Shown here piece by piece: positions 36,861-50,000 of a stretch of DNA of 64,000 nt. The translations under genes were made by a program, and so were the position numbers. Origin of the DNA: Ceratodon purpureus. Its lineage: Eukaryota > Streptophyta > Bryopsida > Pseudoditrichales > Ditrichaceae. Location: the NCBI GenBank assembly GCA_014871385.1, contig CM026423.1, positions 18,093,690 through 18,157,689 of the forward strand, in the 5' to 3' direction. Each line of letters starts with the position of its first letter. Within the stretch, counting starts at the first letter, position 1. The notes below the pieces were generated by a model that searched no databases, was not told where the DNA came from, and saw only the letters and a list, made by a program, of their open reading frames with translations.

Positions 36861-37531
36861 TTTGAATAGCCTCCTCCAAAGTCAGAGATGAATTGTATTC
36901 CTCGATCTAATACAATTCCACTTGGAAGTATATGAATTTCATGAATATTCTCGAGCAAAAGATTAGTAATTTTTTTACAAGTTATAGTTATATTTCACAC
37001 AATGATTCAATATTACATCTTGATTAAATATTATTCCACCTTTAAAATAGTATTATGTGCTTTTTTTATCATATTCTAAAAATTTGCTACATTGACAATA
37101 AGTTCGAAAGGTATAATGTTGAATTCAAAATAGTCCTACTTTGTACAAATTTTATTTATCATTTGTCTTATTCTTTGATTAAAACCAGGTTGCAAGTTTT
37201 TCTATAATGAATTTTTTTTTAAGATCTTTACTCGCCAAAAGTATTCTATAAATTCAAAACTCAAAGGCAACAAATAGCAATTATGCCTAATTACTATGTT
37301 GAATTTTTTACAGTCTACGAACATTTCCAAAGATCCATCTTTCTTCTTTAGAAATAGAATTGGTGCTCTAGCTAGTAAAATGATAAACAACAAATGAAAC
37401 CTCTGGCTATGTTATCATCAAGGCATTCTTGCAATGCTGTTGATTCTATTTGCCATAGGTTGTAAATTGGTCCAAATAGAGGTTGTTTTTCTTCTTGTAG
37501 CTCAATAGTGCAATCATAAGGTCTATGTTTT
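36861..37531 (-). pseudogene. Ty3/gypsy reverse transcriptase-integrase relic
   Basis: On the minus strand from 37531 downwards, translation gives HRPYDCTIELQEE, FGPIYNLWQIE, ALQECLDDNIARGFI, then APILFLKKKDGSLEMFVDCK and NCYLLPLSFEFI. These are the N-terminal part of Ty3-type reverse transcriptase in correct order. At 36944-36861 the strand reads IHILPSGIVLDRGIQFISDF, which matches the integrase core (LPxxIVSDRGxQFxSxF). The catalytic RT box and the stretch between are deleted or decayed, and frames break. Dead fragment; no LTR seen. The phrase HRPYDCTI is typical of chromovirus-like elements. Confidence 0.8.
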
Positions 37532-39675
37532 AAAAATATCTTAGTGTTTTTCTTTTAAAACAAATCTATGAAATCTATGAAGTCCTGATATTGGAAAGAA
37601 CATATTGAACCAATCTTTCTATAGAAGTAGAAATTATATTAATATAAATTGTAAATATAATGTTTTTTTTCTTTTTTTGCTGTAGCCATGAATGCTTTTG
37701 CTTCAAGAAATAAAAATTGAAGTTGATTCCTATTTTGTAATCTTAAATATACTTTCTGTATGGGTCACTGAAGAACTGGATTATTTAACTCAAGCCTAGG
37801 ACATCTAATGACCATCATTAAGTGCATTAAATGAATTGTATTGAATTTCATTAAAAAAACCCTTGCATGAACTACTATAAATATTGACAACCTTGAATAA
37901 AATATTACACTTATTATGGTCAATTAATTATATTCGTTAAAATAATTGTACTTCCATTGTATTGCTACCTTCGATATTACTATGTTAATTGTTGATAAGA
38001 ATTTACTCTTCTTTGATAATTTTCCATTTACAAATTTTAATCTACAAAATACATATAATAATATGCGATAACATCCATTGACTTATATCCATAATTGTTA
38101 TGAATCTTCATTTGTTTAGCTTGCAAAAAGCTCTAATTATAATTCCTTCAATGTTTACTCAATACAAATCTTAAGAAAATTTTACTCCCAAAACCAATGT
38201 TTATAGAAGGTGGACTATAAGATTCTCTGGAAACCCAACTCAAGGGACTGGGGTTGTCCAGGTTACCTCTTTGTTGTTTCCTTCACTATGTGTCAAAAAA
38301 TGTTGGTAAAGGAAGCTTTCTGCATGCTCAAGCCAGGTTCAACATCCTCAAGGCTGAACATATTACTCTGGCATGATGCCCCATGTGCTTATACTAATAA
38401 TACAAACTTATGAAAATGTGAGGAGATGCATCAAGTCATGTGGAGAGGGACATTAATAGCTCCATACCAACCTCAAGGCTCATGTGTGAACAAGCAACAG
38501 TGGACGCTCATTGCAGATTACCTCATGCCATGCCTGCCGCAGATATGTTGACATTGTGTGACAGCCTGAAAGGCCCTCATCTTTACCAAAGCGGGACACT
38601 AAACAGTATCCGGAAGTGAATAATGCACCCCAAGTGAAGTATGTAACAGGCGGTGAATAATGCAGCCCAAGTTTTCTCCATGGTAGTGAAGATTCCATTT
38701 GCTACCCAAAAATAAATAGTATGGCCCAAGTGAAGTATCAGGATTGAGGTGGTAATTAATGACTCATCTTTACTGTGTTGGTTTTATCATCAAAACCAAA
38801 GAGTCCAGGCATGATCTAAAAAGCAGTTTTTGTATTCAAAAGATATACCTATGCTCCTACTTCATGATCTTTGATAGATATCTACATACTTTCGACTGTT
38901 TCTAAAACTTGGGAAGTGTCTTCTTCCACTACTCATATCCTTTCTGGAAATGAATGTACCACATTTCTATGATTTGTACTATTGAGATCAAATAAACTAG
39001 CACTCAGAAAACAGACCTTTCCCTAACAAAATGGCACATAGAAGGTACAACCCACAAGTTGAGTTGCGGAGAGCAAAGTCATCCACCAACAAGTTTGGCA
39101 TGGTCTTGTAAGAAACGCTGCACAGTTGGTTGGTCTTCCTAGTCCAACAACGGCAGATTATGAATAATATAATGTGGCCACTACATCTGAAAAATTTCAC
39201 CAGAACCAATTCCTCTATCGAGAAATATGGTGGTCTAGGAAACTGGGTGCACTCGAATCTGTGCAATTAAATTGGAACAAATAATGAAGTGTTTTCGATG
39301 CGTGGAGGCTATGCATCGACATGCTAATTTACAAATCGGTCCCTACAGTATTCTAGCTATGACGGGCTATTCAGAGAAATCTTGAATCTGAAGGAATACA
39401 TGTGAGCTTCATCTAATTTACAGTAATCTCGGTTGAAAAGCCTTGCGGTCTTCTTCGAAGTACCACAGGGCTGCTGCCAACGGGTTACGGAAACGGAAAT
39501 ACTTATACACTCAACTGTCTTGCGTCGAGCCATTCCTCGAAGATATACACCATATGAGAAGAACTGGTTCAGGGCGGCAGGACAGACAACCATTGCCAGG
39601 TGCAATGCCTTTCGGCCCTGCCATGGAAACTCTTACGACTCCCGGAAGATAGAAACAGGAAGGCCCGTCCAAAGT
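37532..39675. other. AT-rich intergenic and 3' flank of the XRI1-like gene
   Basis: No gene supported. Around 38615-38745 a loose repeat of GTGAATAATGCACCCCAAGTGAAGTATG-like units appears about three times (split here by mutation). The last few hundred bases are the probable 3' UTR of the XRI1-like gene. Confidence 0.4.
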
Positions 39676-42029
39676 TTATCCCTTGGTCCTCATGATGGTG
39701 ATAGTGCCAGCACCTTCAGTGTGTATCTTGGTACATGCGACGACAGATTTTCCAGAGAGACCGGCTCCTGGAGGAGTAGGAGGTCTTCTCTCTTCGACAG
39801 AGAGTGGTCTATCTGTTGGTGTAGGTGGGGGACTTAATAGCAGCTTGTTGATATCACTCAATGTCACATCCCCTTGAGCAGCAGATGGTTTCAACATTGC
39901 AAACGGCAATGCAACAGGGATTGGCGACTTGGTTTTGAATCTACTGGGACCTGAAGACGACTTCCGACCTGCATCAATTGATAGAAGACCAATGTCAATA
40001 TACATGCTCAAAGAAGATGTATTTTGGAAAGAGGTTCTAAAAGTTGATTCATCGGTGATATAACCTGAGACTCACACTTAGAATCTAGCATTAGCCACTA
40101 CATGTGACCTGCAAGTCTGTCTACAGATGTTACGAAGATGGAGTGAAATTTTACCAGGAGTAGGAGGCTTCGAGAAAGGTGTAAGAGGACTTTGCAACAC
40201 CCCAATGTCTTGTCGCGGTTGAGCTCGAGGGAAAGACTGCTGATATTGCATTTGAGGGGGAGTATGTTGTTGTAAGAAGAAATTGGACTGTGGCGTGGGA
40301 GGCGAAGGTCTCTTCCAGGCTTGTGGAGAGTAAATTTCTCCAAGAGAGTTTGAGATGTACGGGTTGACTGGAAGCACAGGAGGTTTCCTGTTAAACAAAA
40401 TAACCAACAAACGGTCAATTTCGCTGATCGCTTAACAATTATGTCTAGTGTAGGTTCTTGCATCAAATTCATGTAGTTAATTGTTATTCTCAAGAACTCT
40501 AACGCAAGTAAATGTAAAACATGCTCATGGTACATACATTTGCACTGGAGCGCAGTAGGACTGGTTCTTATCAAACGACTGTAGCGGCATCCACTTGTCC
40601 GCATGCGGTTGAGCACTGGGAAGCATGAAAGAACTCGTACCATCTGCATTTACACGAAAATTTCCAGTAAGAACAATGTATTCTAACAAGCATGTGTTCT
40701 CAAGCATCCCTTGCAAAAGTTAAGAAGATATTAATCAAGAGTGAACTCAGTGGAAGAGTAAAAAGAGGTTGAGGACTTACCAGATCCAGAAAACCACGAC
40801 GAGGGTGGTAGAGTCGGCGAATCATATGGTTGCAACGTGTTGTTGCCGCTATATACTGAGGAGACAGGTGAGCCCTGTTGACCATTGCACCCGAGAAGTT
40901 AGCAGTTAGGCTTTTAACTTTTCATCAAGTTGTAGACTGCGGATCTTACAAGCTAAACACGATAATTCGAAAATAAAATTAACAAATAAAATTTAATAAT
41001 AAAATTTGAAAAAAATATTGAAAACAAAAAACATGTAGATATACGGGGAGAAGATAAATGCCTTACCGAATAGGACGAAGTGTGCGAGGAGTACGAGGAG
41101 TACGAGGAGTAAGTGTTTGTAGGCGAGCCGATAACACTCTCGTAAGGAGGAGGTGAATCTTGAGCAAAACCACCTGTGTTAACTCCAGTGAACTGCAGCA
41201 TACGGCGCCTCTTGTAACGATCTCCTTGCTGATCACTGTACGAAGATGACCCAGTACTATCACTACCTGAAATACCAGAGAAATGAAGTATGTTATAAGC
41301 TGTGTCAACCAGGTCAGACAATGGAGCAAAATGGCTTGCAAGACTAGACTATGTTAGATTATAGGATAGGCCAAAGACCGAATACATACCTTGACTGGTG
41401 TCGCGAGCATAGGAATGAAACGATGGAGTCGAGGGCTGTAGACTTCTGTCTACATGTGGAGTTGTCACGGCAAATAGGTTATTGGAGTCAGCTTCGCTCT
41501 GTATCAATTGATCCCAGAAAGCCGTGGAGATAGCTGCCAAACACAACAGAACACACATTCTGTGAGTGGATATGGTTGACATTCACATTCTACAATATCC
41601 CAAACATCTTGGCTGAAGAAAATGTCAAAAGGTTGTGTCCGAGTTCGTACCTAGAGGAGACTCTGACTCGGTCATGAATGAATATTCATCGTGATGGGAC
41701 CAGGGCTCCATCTTGCTCCTTACGCCAAGTGGCTCAGCTCTAGGAGCGAACATCACCGCAACGTCGCTCAACATCTCTGTTCGGTTGTTTGTCCTAACAC
41801 TTCCGTTGAGTAGTAACTCTTGTCCTGTTAGCATCACTCTCGACAATGCGGACTGGTCGATCCGTTTCATCAAAAATGAATAACTCTCCCACTCTGGCAA
41901 GGTATCATCTGCACAAATACCACACGAAATGCTCAGCCGCTTGTCATACAGACAATGGAGCTCCTCACATATCTTGCCAGACACATACATGTTCCTCTTA
42001 GAAATCGGAACGGTCACAGAAATGTGCAT
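39676..42029 (-). CDS. XRI1-like nuclear protein (5' end unresolved)
   Basis: Seven exons on the minus strand: 41908-41651, 41533-41390, 41266-41067, 40874-40781, 40643-40538, 40387-40155 and 39968-39676, all GT..AG with consistent phase, about 442 residues. Resemblance to plant XRI1 (X-ray induced transcript 1; meiosis and DNA repair) rests on the KRRRMLQF motif in exon 3 and the C-terminus: PFAMLKPSAAQGDVTLSDIN, then SGKSVVACTKIHTEG and ITIMRTKG at the stop. The middle is Ser/Pro-rich; exon 3 ends in a YSS repeat made by three 9-bp units. The first listed exon follows a strong acceptor (TATTTGTGCAG), so an upstream exon is likely. The frame is also open to an ATG at 42029, which would be the start if that acceptor is not used; I use it as the outer limit. 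LNK clock proteins share the RRMLQF-like motif and are the alternative. Confidence 0.8.
41073..41105 (-). repeat. 9-bp coding repeat (YSS)
   Basis: TACTCCTCG is repeated on the minus strand at the end of exon 3 of the XRI1-like gene, encoding Tyr-Ser-Ser units. The length may vary between individuals. Confidence 0.8.
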
Positions 42030-44577
42030 TGCCTCCAGTGAGCTAGCAAGTCTTCACATTATTCTCAAACATGTCAGCTCCTTCATTTGCGAGAAAGAAG
42101 GTCAATGCAACAACCTAGATACATTACAATTGGAGGTAATGATGGACAGATAGCCGGCTAAGTGACACGAAGGTTGATGTGACAGATATAATCCCTCGAC
42201 TATTTCCAGTACAGTACTTCTCACTAAGTTCGAATACGAAGCTCAGTTGATCCCTCCCGTTCTCACTTGATGCAATTGGATCAAAGAGAGTGTAACTCTT
42301 TACATAGGCTTTTTATCAGAGACCCTCAAATGTGCTCCCGCATCCAGCTAAAGGTCCGAGCTCGTCTTTGTCAAGTCCTCGAGAAATGTAGTCACAGTGT
42401 CTTTGAGTCACATTCTAGACCGAATCTGAGAAAAATGTAAGTAAGCTATGAAGAGAGGACGCAGCGCGTGTAAGTTAACTCTTGCTCGCTAAGAAGGTCA
42501 CACTACAAGAGAATGGTGTAGCTTACACCAATGCTAAGGTCCCTCGGAGTTGAGGAAGGCATGAAAAACGGAAACGAGGAGTATCAACTACGGAAATTCA
42601 GCCGAAACGAAACCTGATCTTTCTGCTCTTCCGGTGCTACTTTCTAGTGACCAAACGCTCCAACATTCCCGAGATTCCAAACGACCTTCCTCGGAAAACC
42701 TCGGTAGCGAAAGAAAAAATGCTAGCGCCAACTAGCTACTGCGCAGTCTAAGTGATAGAAAAAATGATTGAAACGAGAGATTACTGACCTAATGCTCTAC
42801 CATTTCACAAACAAACTTCAAGCACTAAAGCACTTCGTCACAATCCCTGTAATAAACGACAAACCCTCCACAATCCTATCAACCCCGCTCGTGAAGAGCG
42901 GTACGAAGAATACCAAAGAAACTCCTCCACATTGCGAAAATGCGAGGGATCCACTTCACCAAACCGCCAGTTCTCCAAATCACGATAACTAGCCGCACTT
43001 CACCACGAGTCCTCTAACCGACAAGCACGTGAACGCCTCAGCGCGCACGGGACGAAAAAAATTCCCACGCCACCGTGAAAAGTCAGCAACCTCTCCCGCG
43101 CCTCTCCCGCGAACCGCATTGCACTCTCACCCCCCGCATTCCAAAGAAAACAAACACACAAACCTCGCTCCGAACTCCAACTCCTCAACATCCGAAATTA
43201 CACCAAATAAACTCCACGAAACAAATTCCTCCCTCGTCTACTCCACACCTCCTCTCATCCTAAACCGCAAACACACTCCCTCCACAAACGATCAAATCCT
43301 CCAACTCTCAAACCTCCAAAACTCCCTCACATTGCACGCCGAAACTCTCCAAAATCATCCCTCCCTCCCGCACGCTACATCCTCACCACGAATTCGATCA
43401 ACTCTCTCACCACCTCCTCCTCACACCTCTCCTCACACACGCACACACATTCTCCTGTCACCACCGAAAATTCCACTGATCTCTACACGCGAATTCGATC
43501 ACCACACCACAACACACCACCAGTCCAACACCAAACCTCCAAACTCCCTCCAATCACCTGCACAGCACAACACAATGCAAGAACAAGAGGATCCAAACGT
43601 CCAATCCTCCAGAAACCGATCCTCACCTCAAAGAACCGGACGCCGGTTGCGCTTGCTCCACCGCTTGGCAGCGCTCAGTTACTAGCCTGCTACTGTGTAG
43701 CCATGTTGCGGTAGAATGCAAGCGAGTGATCTTCAATGCAACCACTTCGAAGTTTGTGATCGATCCAACGTCGAGTCCAGTCAGGTCCAGTACGTGGAGT
43801 CGAGTCCAGTGGAGTCTCTCTCGTCCCGGAGAGGCAGTGCGGCCTGTTCGGGGATGAGGCGTCTGGTATGGGGAAGTAGAGTAGTAAGTTGGCGGTGTTA
43901 CGATAGTAAGGCGGAGTTGCGTGAGAGGAAATGGAGCGGCTGGCAGTTGTATTAGGCTCGTTTCTCCCCACCACAAGGCCCCACACGACTACTAAGTGTG
44001 GAGAAGCTGCACAAGCTCTCTCTCTCTCTCTCTCTCTGCTCTGCTCTGGGACTTAGAGACACTCTCTCTGGGCTCTCTCTCTCTCGCTCTCGCAGTGGGA
44101 CTTGGGGCTGGGCTGTGGGCATTGCCTAAGCATTTACTAATCTTCCCTCATTTAATGCTCCCCACCCATGCTTTCTTTGGCCAAAAGGATCCTCACTGCT
44201 CTGGGTGCTCTGGGTGCTGAGGGGGGGCCTGGCTTGGGTTTTGTTTTTTCTTTATTTTTTTTTATTTTTTTTTGCTATTTGTTTACAGGGTGCTGGTTCT
44301 GGGGTGCTATTTTTCGTTACTTGGGTCATATTGACCTGCAGTGGAGGGGTTGCCAAGTCAACATGGGAGGTGGGGGTGGGGGTCTTGTGTTTGGTTTTGC
44401 TACAGTGCTATTGGGAGTTTGGGGAGTTTTGGGAATATGGGGGTACTTGTGTGGGGTTGCTACAGTTCTTTTGGGAGTTTTGGGGAATTTGGAGTTTTAG
44501 AGTGGTGGGGTGTACTGGGGTGAATTGGGGTGGTTTGAGCGCGGTACGGTGGAGGGGAGAATGTTGTTGACATGGGG
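42030..44577. other. Upstream region of the XRI1-like gene
   Basis: Probably the upstream intron, first exon and promoter of the XRI1-like gene. A C-rich block at 43000-43700 gives long Ser/Pro/Thr-rich frames on the plus strand without family resemblance. A CT microsatellite lies at 44019-44038. At 44390-44510 a GTTGCTACAGTnCTnTTGGG-like unit of about 60 bp occurs twice. Confidence 0.4.
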
Positions 44578-44590
44578 GGGGGGGGGGGTG

Positions 44591-45326
44591 GGGGAGAGCA
44601 CAATAAAGTGTACCACAAAGTGCAACATGTGATCACTAGGAAGTGAATATGAAGTGTGCTGTTTTTTGTTGCTCAAAGCTGATTTTGAGTATTTTGGTGT
44701 AGTTTTTGAGCATTTGAGTCACTTTTTAAGGTGTCACAAGGTATCTTACAGGCATCTCCATAAAAAAAACATCTTCAATTGAAACTTAATTTGACCGCTA
44801 ATTCTAAATCATGAAAATGAACTTTTCCAAAGTCTTAATTTCTTCATTTGGGGCCCTCTATTGTCTTTAGAGGATGTTTTTTCCAATTTAAAAAACAATG
44901 TTCGGTGAGAAAAACCTCACAAAAAGTTTCGTCAAAAACAGCTCCTCAAAAACGTCCTAACAAAACTTTTCGGCTATACAAACTTCCAAAGGAATTGCTT
45001 AGGCCCATTTTTGAAACCGCAATTCACAATCGGAGGGTACAACGCAGTCAAAAGTGATTTCTAACATTTGTGCACTCTTTTTTGTCCACTTCTTCAAATG
45101 ATAGCATTCACTTTGGATCACTTGCCGTGACTCGTAAGGCTTCGTACAAGGCACACATCGGTTCCAAAATTTCGTAGACTCAAGATGACCAAGTCTATTT
45201 TTTATACCCGAAGCCCCTTCCAACATATCATCAAATTATATGTCACTTTTCTTAGTGTTTACAACAATGGCTGAAATTGGCAATGAGCTAAGCACTTTTG
45301 TGGTACACTTTATTGTGCTTCCCCCC
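44591..45326. mobile_element. GGGAGG-TIR MITE (copy C)
   Basis: Third member of the family at 18373-19117. Left end GGGGAGAGCACAATAAAGTG then TACCACAAAGTGC; right end GCACTTTTGTGGTACACTTT then ATTGTGCTTCCCCCC. The TIR match is nearly perfect over 25 bp. It is preceded by a G run (44574-44588) that blurs the left border. It interrupts a G-rich stretch that continues on both sides. Confidence 0.85.
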
Positions 45327-46967
45327 GGGTATGATGGGGATGGGATTAGGGAGGAGTTTTGAGGGGGTGGAATGGTTGGTTGTTTTGATGGGAAGTCAAA
45401 AGTGGGGAGGAATTTGGAGTTTCCGGGATTGATGGTAGGGTCACCTGAGGGGAGTTTTGGAATGGGTTTTTAGTAGGTGGTTCAGGTGGTGCTGCTGTGG
45501 TGTTTGTTTCGGTACACTGGCGTATTTCTATCTGGGTGAGTGAGTGGGAGGAAGGGGTGCGCGGATTTCTCAATTTTGGATAAGAACTGGGCTACCAGTG
45601 AGGATTTTACAGGATTTCGAGGCACCAGGTAAGGGGAGCTTGGGAAGTTGGGATTGTAAAATGCGACTCCAACATAGGAAGAGAATGTCAACTAAGGGTG
45701 AGGCATGATACCGTAATTAATAATTAATTCAAATCTAAGCCTAAGTTGGGGATACTGGATCCTGAGGAAAGATCTGTGACAGCATGCAAGGAGGCAGGGG
45801 ACTGAGTGTAAAACTTCAGCAAACCTGTGTCAACCTTAGTTTGACTGTACCTTGGAGTCCTGTAAATGATCACTACCGCGGAAGCAACAAAAAGAACAGC
45901 TCAGGATGCCTTTCCCAGACCTTCCAAAGCCAAACCCAACGCTTGGAAGTACATGCCCTCCAAGGGCCTCCTGTTGCTATAACAAGCTTTCTAACTAACC
46001 TCTTTTTTGTCTATGTTTCGCATGTTGTTCACAATGCATATAGGCCGTAACAACTCAATTCCTTCAAATCCTCTAACTGGAACTAAAACTTGGGCTTCTA
46101 CCACAGCATGCTCAAGTTACACTTCCGGATTGTATCTGGAGAAGATTTTGCCCTAGCTCAATTCTTTGCCGGGCTACTTGTATAGCATACATGTGATTTA
46201 AAAGATGTAATTTTTTTGCAGTGGGGTGATTCTTTAGCAGTGTTATAATGTCTGGAATCCTAGACATCAGGTTTTTGATTAATTCTAAGTGCTTATAGGA
46301 TGCTGTATAGGTAGTCCTTTCTCCAGTTGACGAAGGCCAATTTGGTTATGGTGTGATGTATAGTTCTTTTCTCCTGCAATTAAGTTTGCATTTTGTTTAA
46401 TGAAAATAAATCAAGTGTTCTTTTCAGATGTAATGTATTTTTCCAAACAAAATCTAAGATAGATTTTTTTTACAGTAGGTAAGTTTTAATTTGGTGTTAC
46501 ATATCTGTTTTTTTTCATTTGTCTTGTCCCTTGGAATCACAATAATTAAACTAAATGATAAACTGAAATGCAGAGTGCATCAAATATTACAAAGCTGTGA
46601 CACCTATGAGTCATGAGTGGTATGTATAATTTGACTGTAAGTAGGTTTCCACATTTTGTATTACTCATCCACACATTTACTTTTTATCATGACCTAGCAA
46701 AGTTACTGAGCACCTGCTGCAAAGATCTCAAAAGAGCATCACTATGTAAGGAACTTACTCACAACCCTCAGGTAATCCGATGGCATGGCACTAAATTCAC
46801 AAAACCATTATGAACATTTCTTGGGTCAATAGGTTTCTTGACCAGGTTACAAACCTGAGTTGACAAATTGACAACGTAATAGCATATTTAAATTTCTATC
46901 AGGGTTGAAGGACTCACAAACAAATATTTGTTTGCATAGGTTGTATTTAACCCTTAACTTATAAAGG
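45327..46967. other. Intergenic, nothing recognised
   Basis: G-rich up to about 45650, then AT-rich. No gene seen. Confidence 0.4.
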
Positions 46968-47056
46968 ACACAAAAGACATATCTCTTGAAATGTCATAAG
47001 TGCAAATAAAGGACACAAAAGACATAACTCTCTTGAAATGTCATAAGTGCAAATAG
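46968..47056. repeat. Tandem duplication of about 44 bp
   Basis: Two consecutive copies carrying AAAGGACACAAAAGACATA, CTCTTGAAATGTCATAAGTG and CAAATA, differing by a small insertion. Confidence 0.85.
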
Positions 47057-50000
47057 AAGTGAGACATGGAAATATCAATGTTGTAGTTTGATAACAAACT
47101 TGTTGTGGATGTTGTGAATCAAATTTCAATTTACAAACTTTTATAGATTAAATGATCATAATGTTTTAGCTTCGAGGTATGGTTCTAAAAAATCTAATTG
47201 CCTAATCACCTTAAAAATATAAAAGTAAATACATATATTACAAATTTAATAGAAAATGCTTGGAGATAAAAATCAATAGCAATTGATGACATGAGTGCTT
47301 TGAAGATTGAAAAATCTAACCACGGTTTAGGTCAAACATTAGATCTTCCAATTTTCAATACATTTTTCGATGTTTTAATTGCACAAACATTGTTACAAAA
47401 ATAGAAAGCCCACAGCCATTGTTTACATGTGTACATCACTTAGGCTTGCCCTCATATTGGAAATTTCACATGATCGGGTTTTGTAGATGTCCAAATGATC
47501 CTACTCATATTTTTTGTTCTATGCAATCATATGCCCTCAGCTATTGTCCCCACTCTCAGTCACCAGTATGAAGCTGTTTGCAACTTTGCACTTTGCACCC
47601 CCAAAACAAACCCAGGGAGGCCTCTAGCATGTAAGGAACCTGGATTTAGTTTACAACCATTTTCCGGACCAAATTGGAAACCTCAACACAGTAAATACTA
47701 AATAGTTCATCATTTGTTTCCTCCAAGGCAGACACCACCTTGGGACGAGTAAATTACCAACTTAATACCACTACCCTGTACAAAGGTTAAAAGAAAAACA
47801 CAGAAAGAAGTTCCCATCAGTTACGGTCACACAAATTATCAGAAGCTGCCCTAACCACCATCATGCAATTTTCTGCCATATCAAAAGAAAAATATCCGAG
47901 GAGAAACGCCGTATCTTTGTGCTTGTACTTCCAATTTATACCAAAACATCTGATCAACCAGCGGTGAGTCAGGGTATTCAAAGGAAACCTAATTTGATGT
48001 TACTGTTACATTACGCAGAAGAAGTTATACACAAGCAACCATAGAGCAAATTCAAGTGCTTATTTGACTGATGGCAGGAAAATCGTCTCGGAAATCTCTG
48101 TCATATCAGACACTGGTAAGTTATAATTTTTCCCACTAAAAGGAAATACACATATAATTCACCTGATAAGGGGTTTAACCAGGCTATTTATTATGTGGAC
48201 TTGCTCTGCTGAGTCAAATTCCCGGAGTAAATGTAAATTTATTTGTGTAAGAAACCAACTTGGAAGCGTTTTATTGGGTAGACTTTTCACCTCGCCCTTT
48301 CTGCTTGATGCCAAACACTGGAGGTTACACAGAAGAGGCTTATATAATAACTTACCAGACATCATCATGAAGGGAGGATTTTAAATGGTTTTATTTGGCC
48401 CGCTTATTGTACAAAGCATTGTACAATTTTGCAGAAATCAGAAATCAGTTGGGTTCTTCGTGGGTTTTCAGTTTCGGAACAGACAAAGGAATGGAAGTGC
48501 GTGTCTTTGCTTGGGTGTCACAGGAGAGTGGTTACACAATCTGCACAGAGCCTCAGCGTTTGTCACCTGAAGTGATTGTATTGATAACGTCTTTTATCAT
48601 GAATTTAATAATCATCAATTCACTTGAACTACAAACTTGCAAACTCCTCATTATTCATTCAAACAGCTTGCTTACAAACAATAGTTATTTCCAGTTAGTT
48701 CTTCTTAAAAGAAATGCTCCTTGAAAAGGCTCCTATCATCAATACAAAATGTTTCATCTCTCCAATATGTTCCAATGGAGTGGATTTTTGAGAAAATACA
48801 AGTCCAGCTTGAATGCTAACCCATTAAGGGCATTGAAGATGTCATGCTGAGTTGGTTATAAACTACACACTCCACTCTGTGACTTTTCTTGACTGCTCAT
48901 ATGAAAATAGCCACCCTTGTGATCAATAGACGGCAAAGTCATCTCTCTCGGTTTTAATTTGGACGCTCTTTAGTGTCTAATGCTGACTGTAAGCAAGTCC
49001 CTGCATGTGATGATTTACCTTTTAAACCACACAGCAAGCCTTATCAGGTTATAATTCATGGCACGTACAGTAAACCAAATCACATCACTCTTAACTTTTC
49101 AGGGCTGATATTTGTGACACAGTATGAAGTATGGTAGTGCTGGGCTTGTAAAGATCATGTCTACAAACTGGAAACAAAATGCTAGTCTTAGCATACAGTG
49201 TACAGTATACAGTACATTAACATGATTGAGTTGGCGTTCTGATTCCAGTCTCTGGAAGCTTGCTCGCAGAATACAGTATTGTAGTGCTTGCACCATTGAA
49301 TGCATAGGGATTAGCAATAATTTGAATGTCCCATGCATACTGCGGACAACATTTTGCGTTTGAATCTCAGACCAAACCTTGGAGGCAGTGCCTTGTCTGG
49401 ACGCACTTTCCTCCAGGTCTCAAAGCCTCACCACCTAGATCCACTGGAAGTTCTGATCCAGATTACTCGAAAGCATTCCCATGTAAGGTTAAAGTACCCA
49501 AAAGCAATTCATTTACTTTTGTACACTTTGAACTCTACTTGGTTTGGGACGTTACTAGGCTCTATTGGCATTGTGTGAAAATCCTTTTTATTGAAAACTT
49601 GACATCACTTGATGTGTGTTTGTGACCTAAACTACTTCATACTCTAAGTTTAAAACATATACTTGGAAGTCATGTATCAGTGTGAAATTTATGAATTCAT
49701 CCTTTTAATTCAATTTTAAGCATGTTCGGCGAAGATTCTCCCAACCGTGTCATGTCATTTCATGATCCATACTAAGCAAAAAAAAATTAGTATACCTCAG
49801 TTTGTACCTTGTACAAAATTACTCCAGTGGCCAATTCTTTGTCAAACCTTGTGTTTTTTGATTGAAATTCTCATACCACCAAATCAGTCCGGGCTTCAAT
49901 GCCTAAAGGGTTTGACGCTGATTTCGGCATTTAGGCTAATTACAAGTGAGGACCGCAGGCCTCTTACACAACAAATTAGTCTAGCCTCTAGGCGTAAAGC

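Noticed and set aside
43029..43685. 218-residue Ser/Pro/Thr-rich frame on the plus strand
   Set aside because: Low-complexity C-rich DNA upstream of the XRI1-like gene; no domain, no family resemblance, no splice partners. More likely promoter/5' UTR.
44168..44570. Phe/Gly/Trp-rich frames of 110-121 residues
   Set aside because: Generated by T- and G-rich DNA with a 60-bp internal repeat; no conserved motif.
46949..46968. TTAACCCTTAACTTATAAAGG as another TTAA-element end
   Set aside because: No matching inverted partner with TTAA was found nearby.
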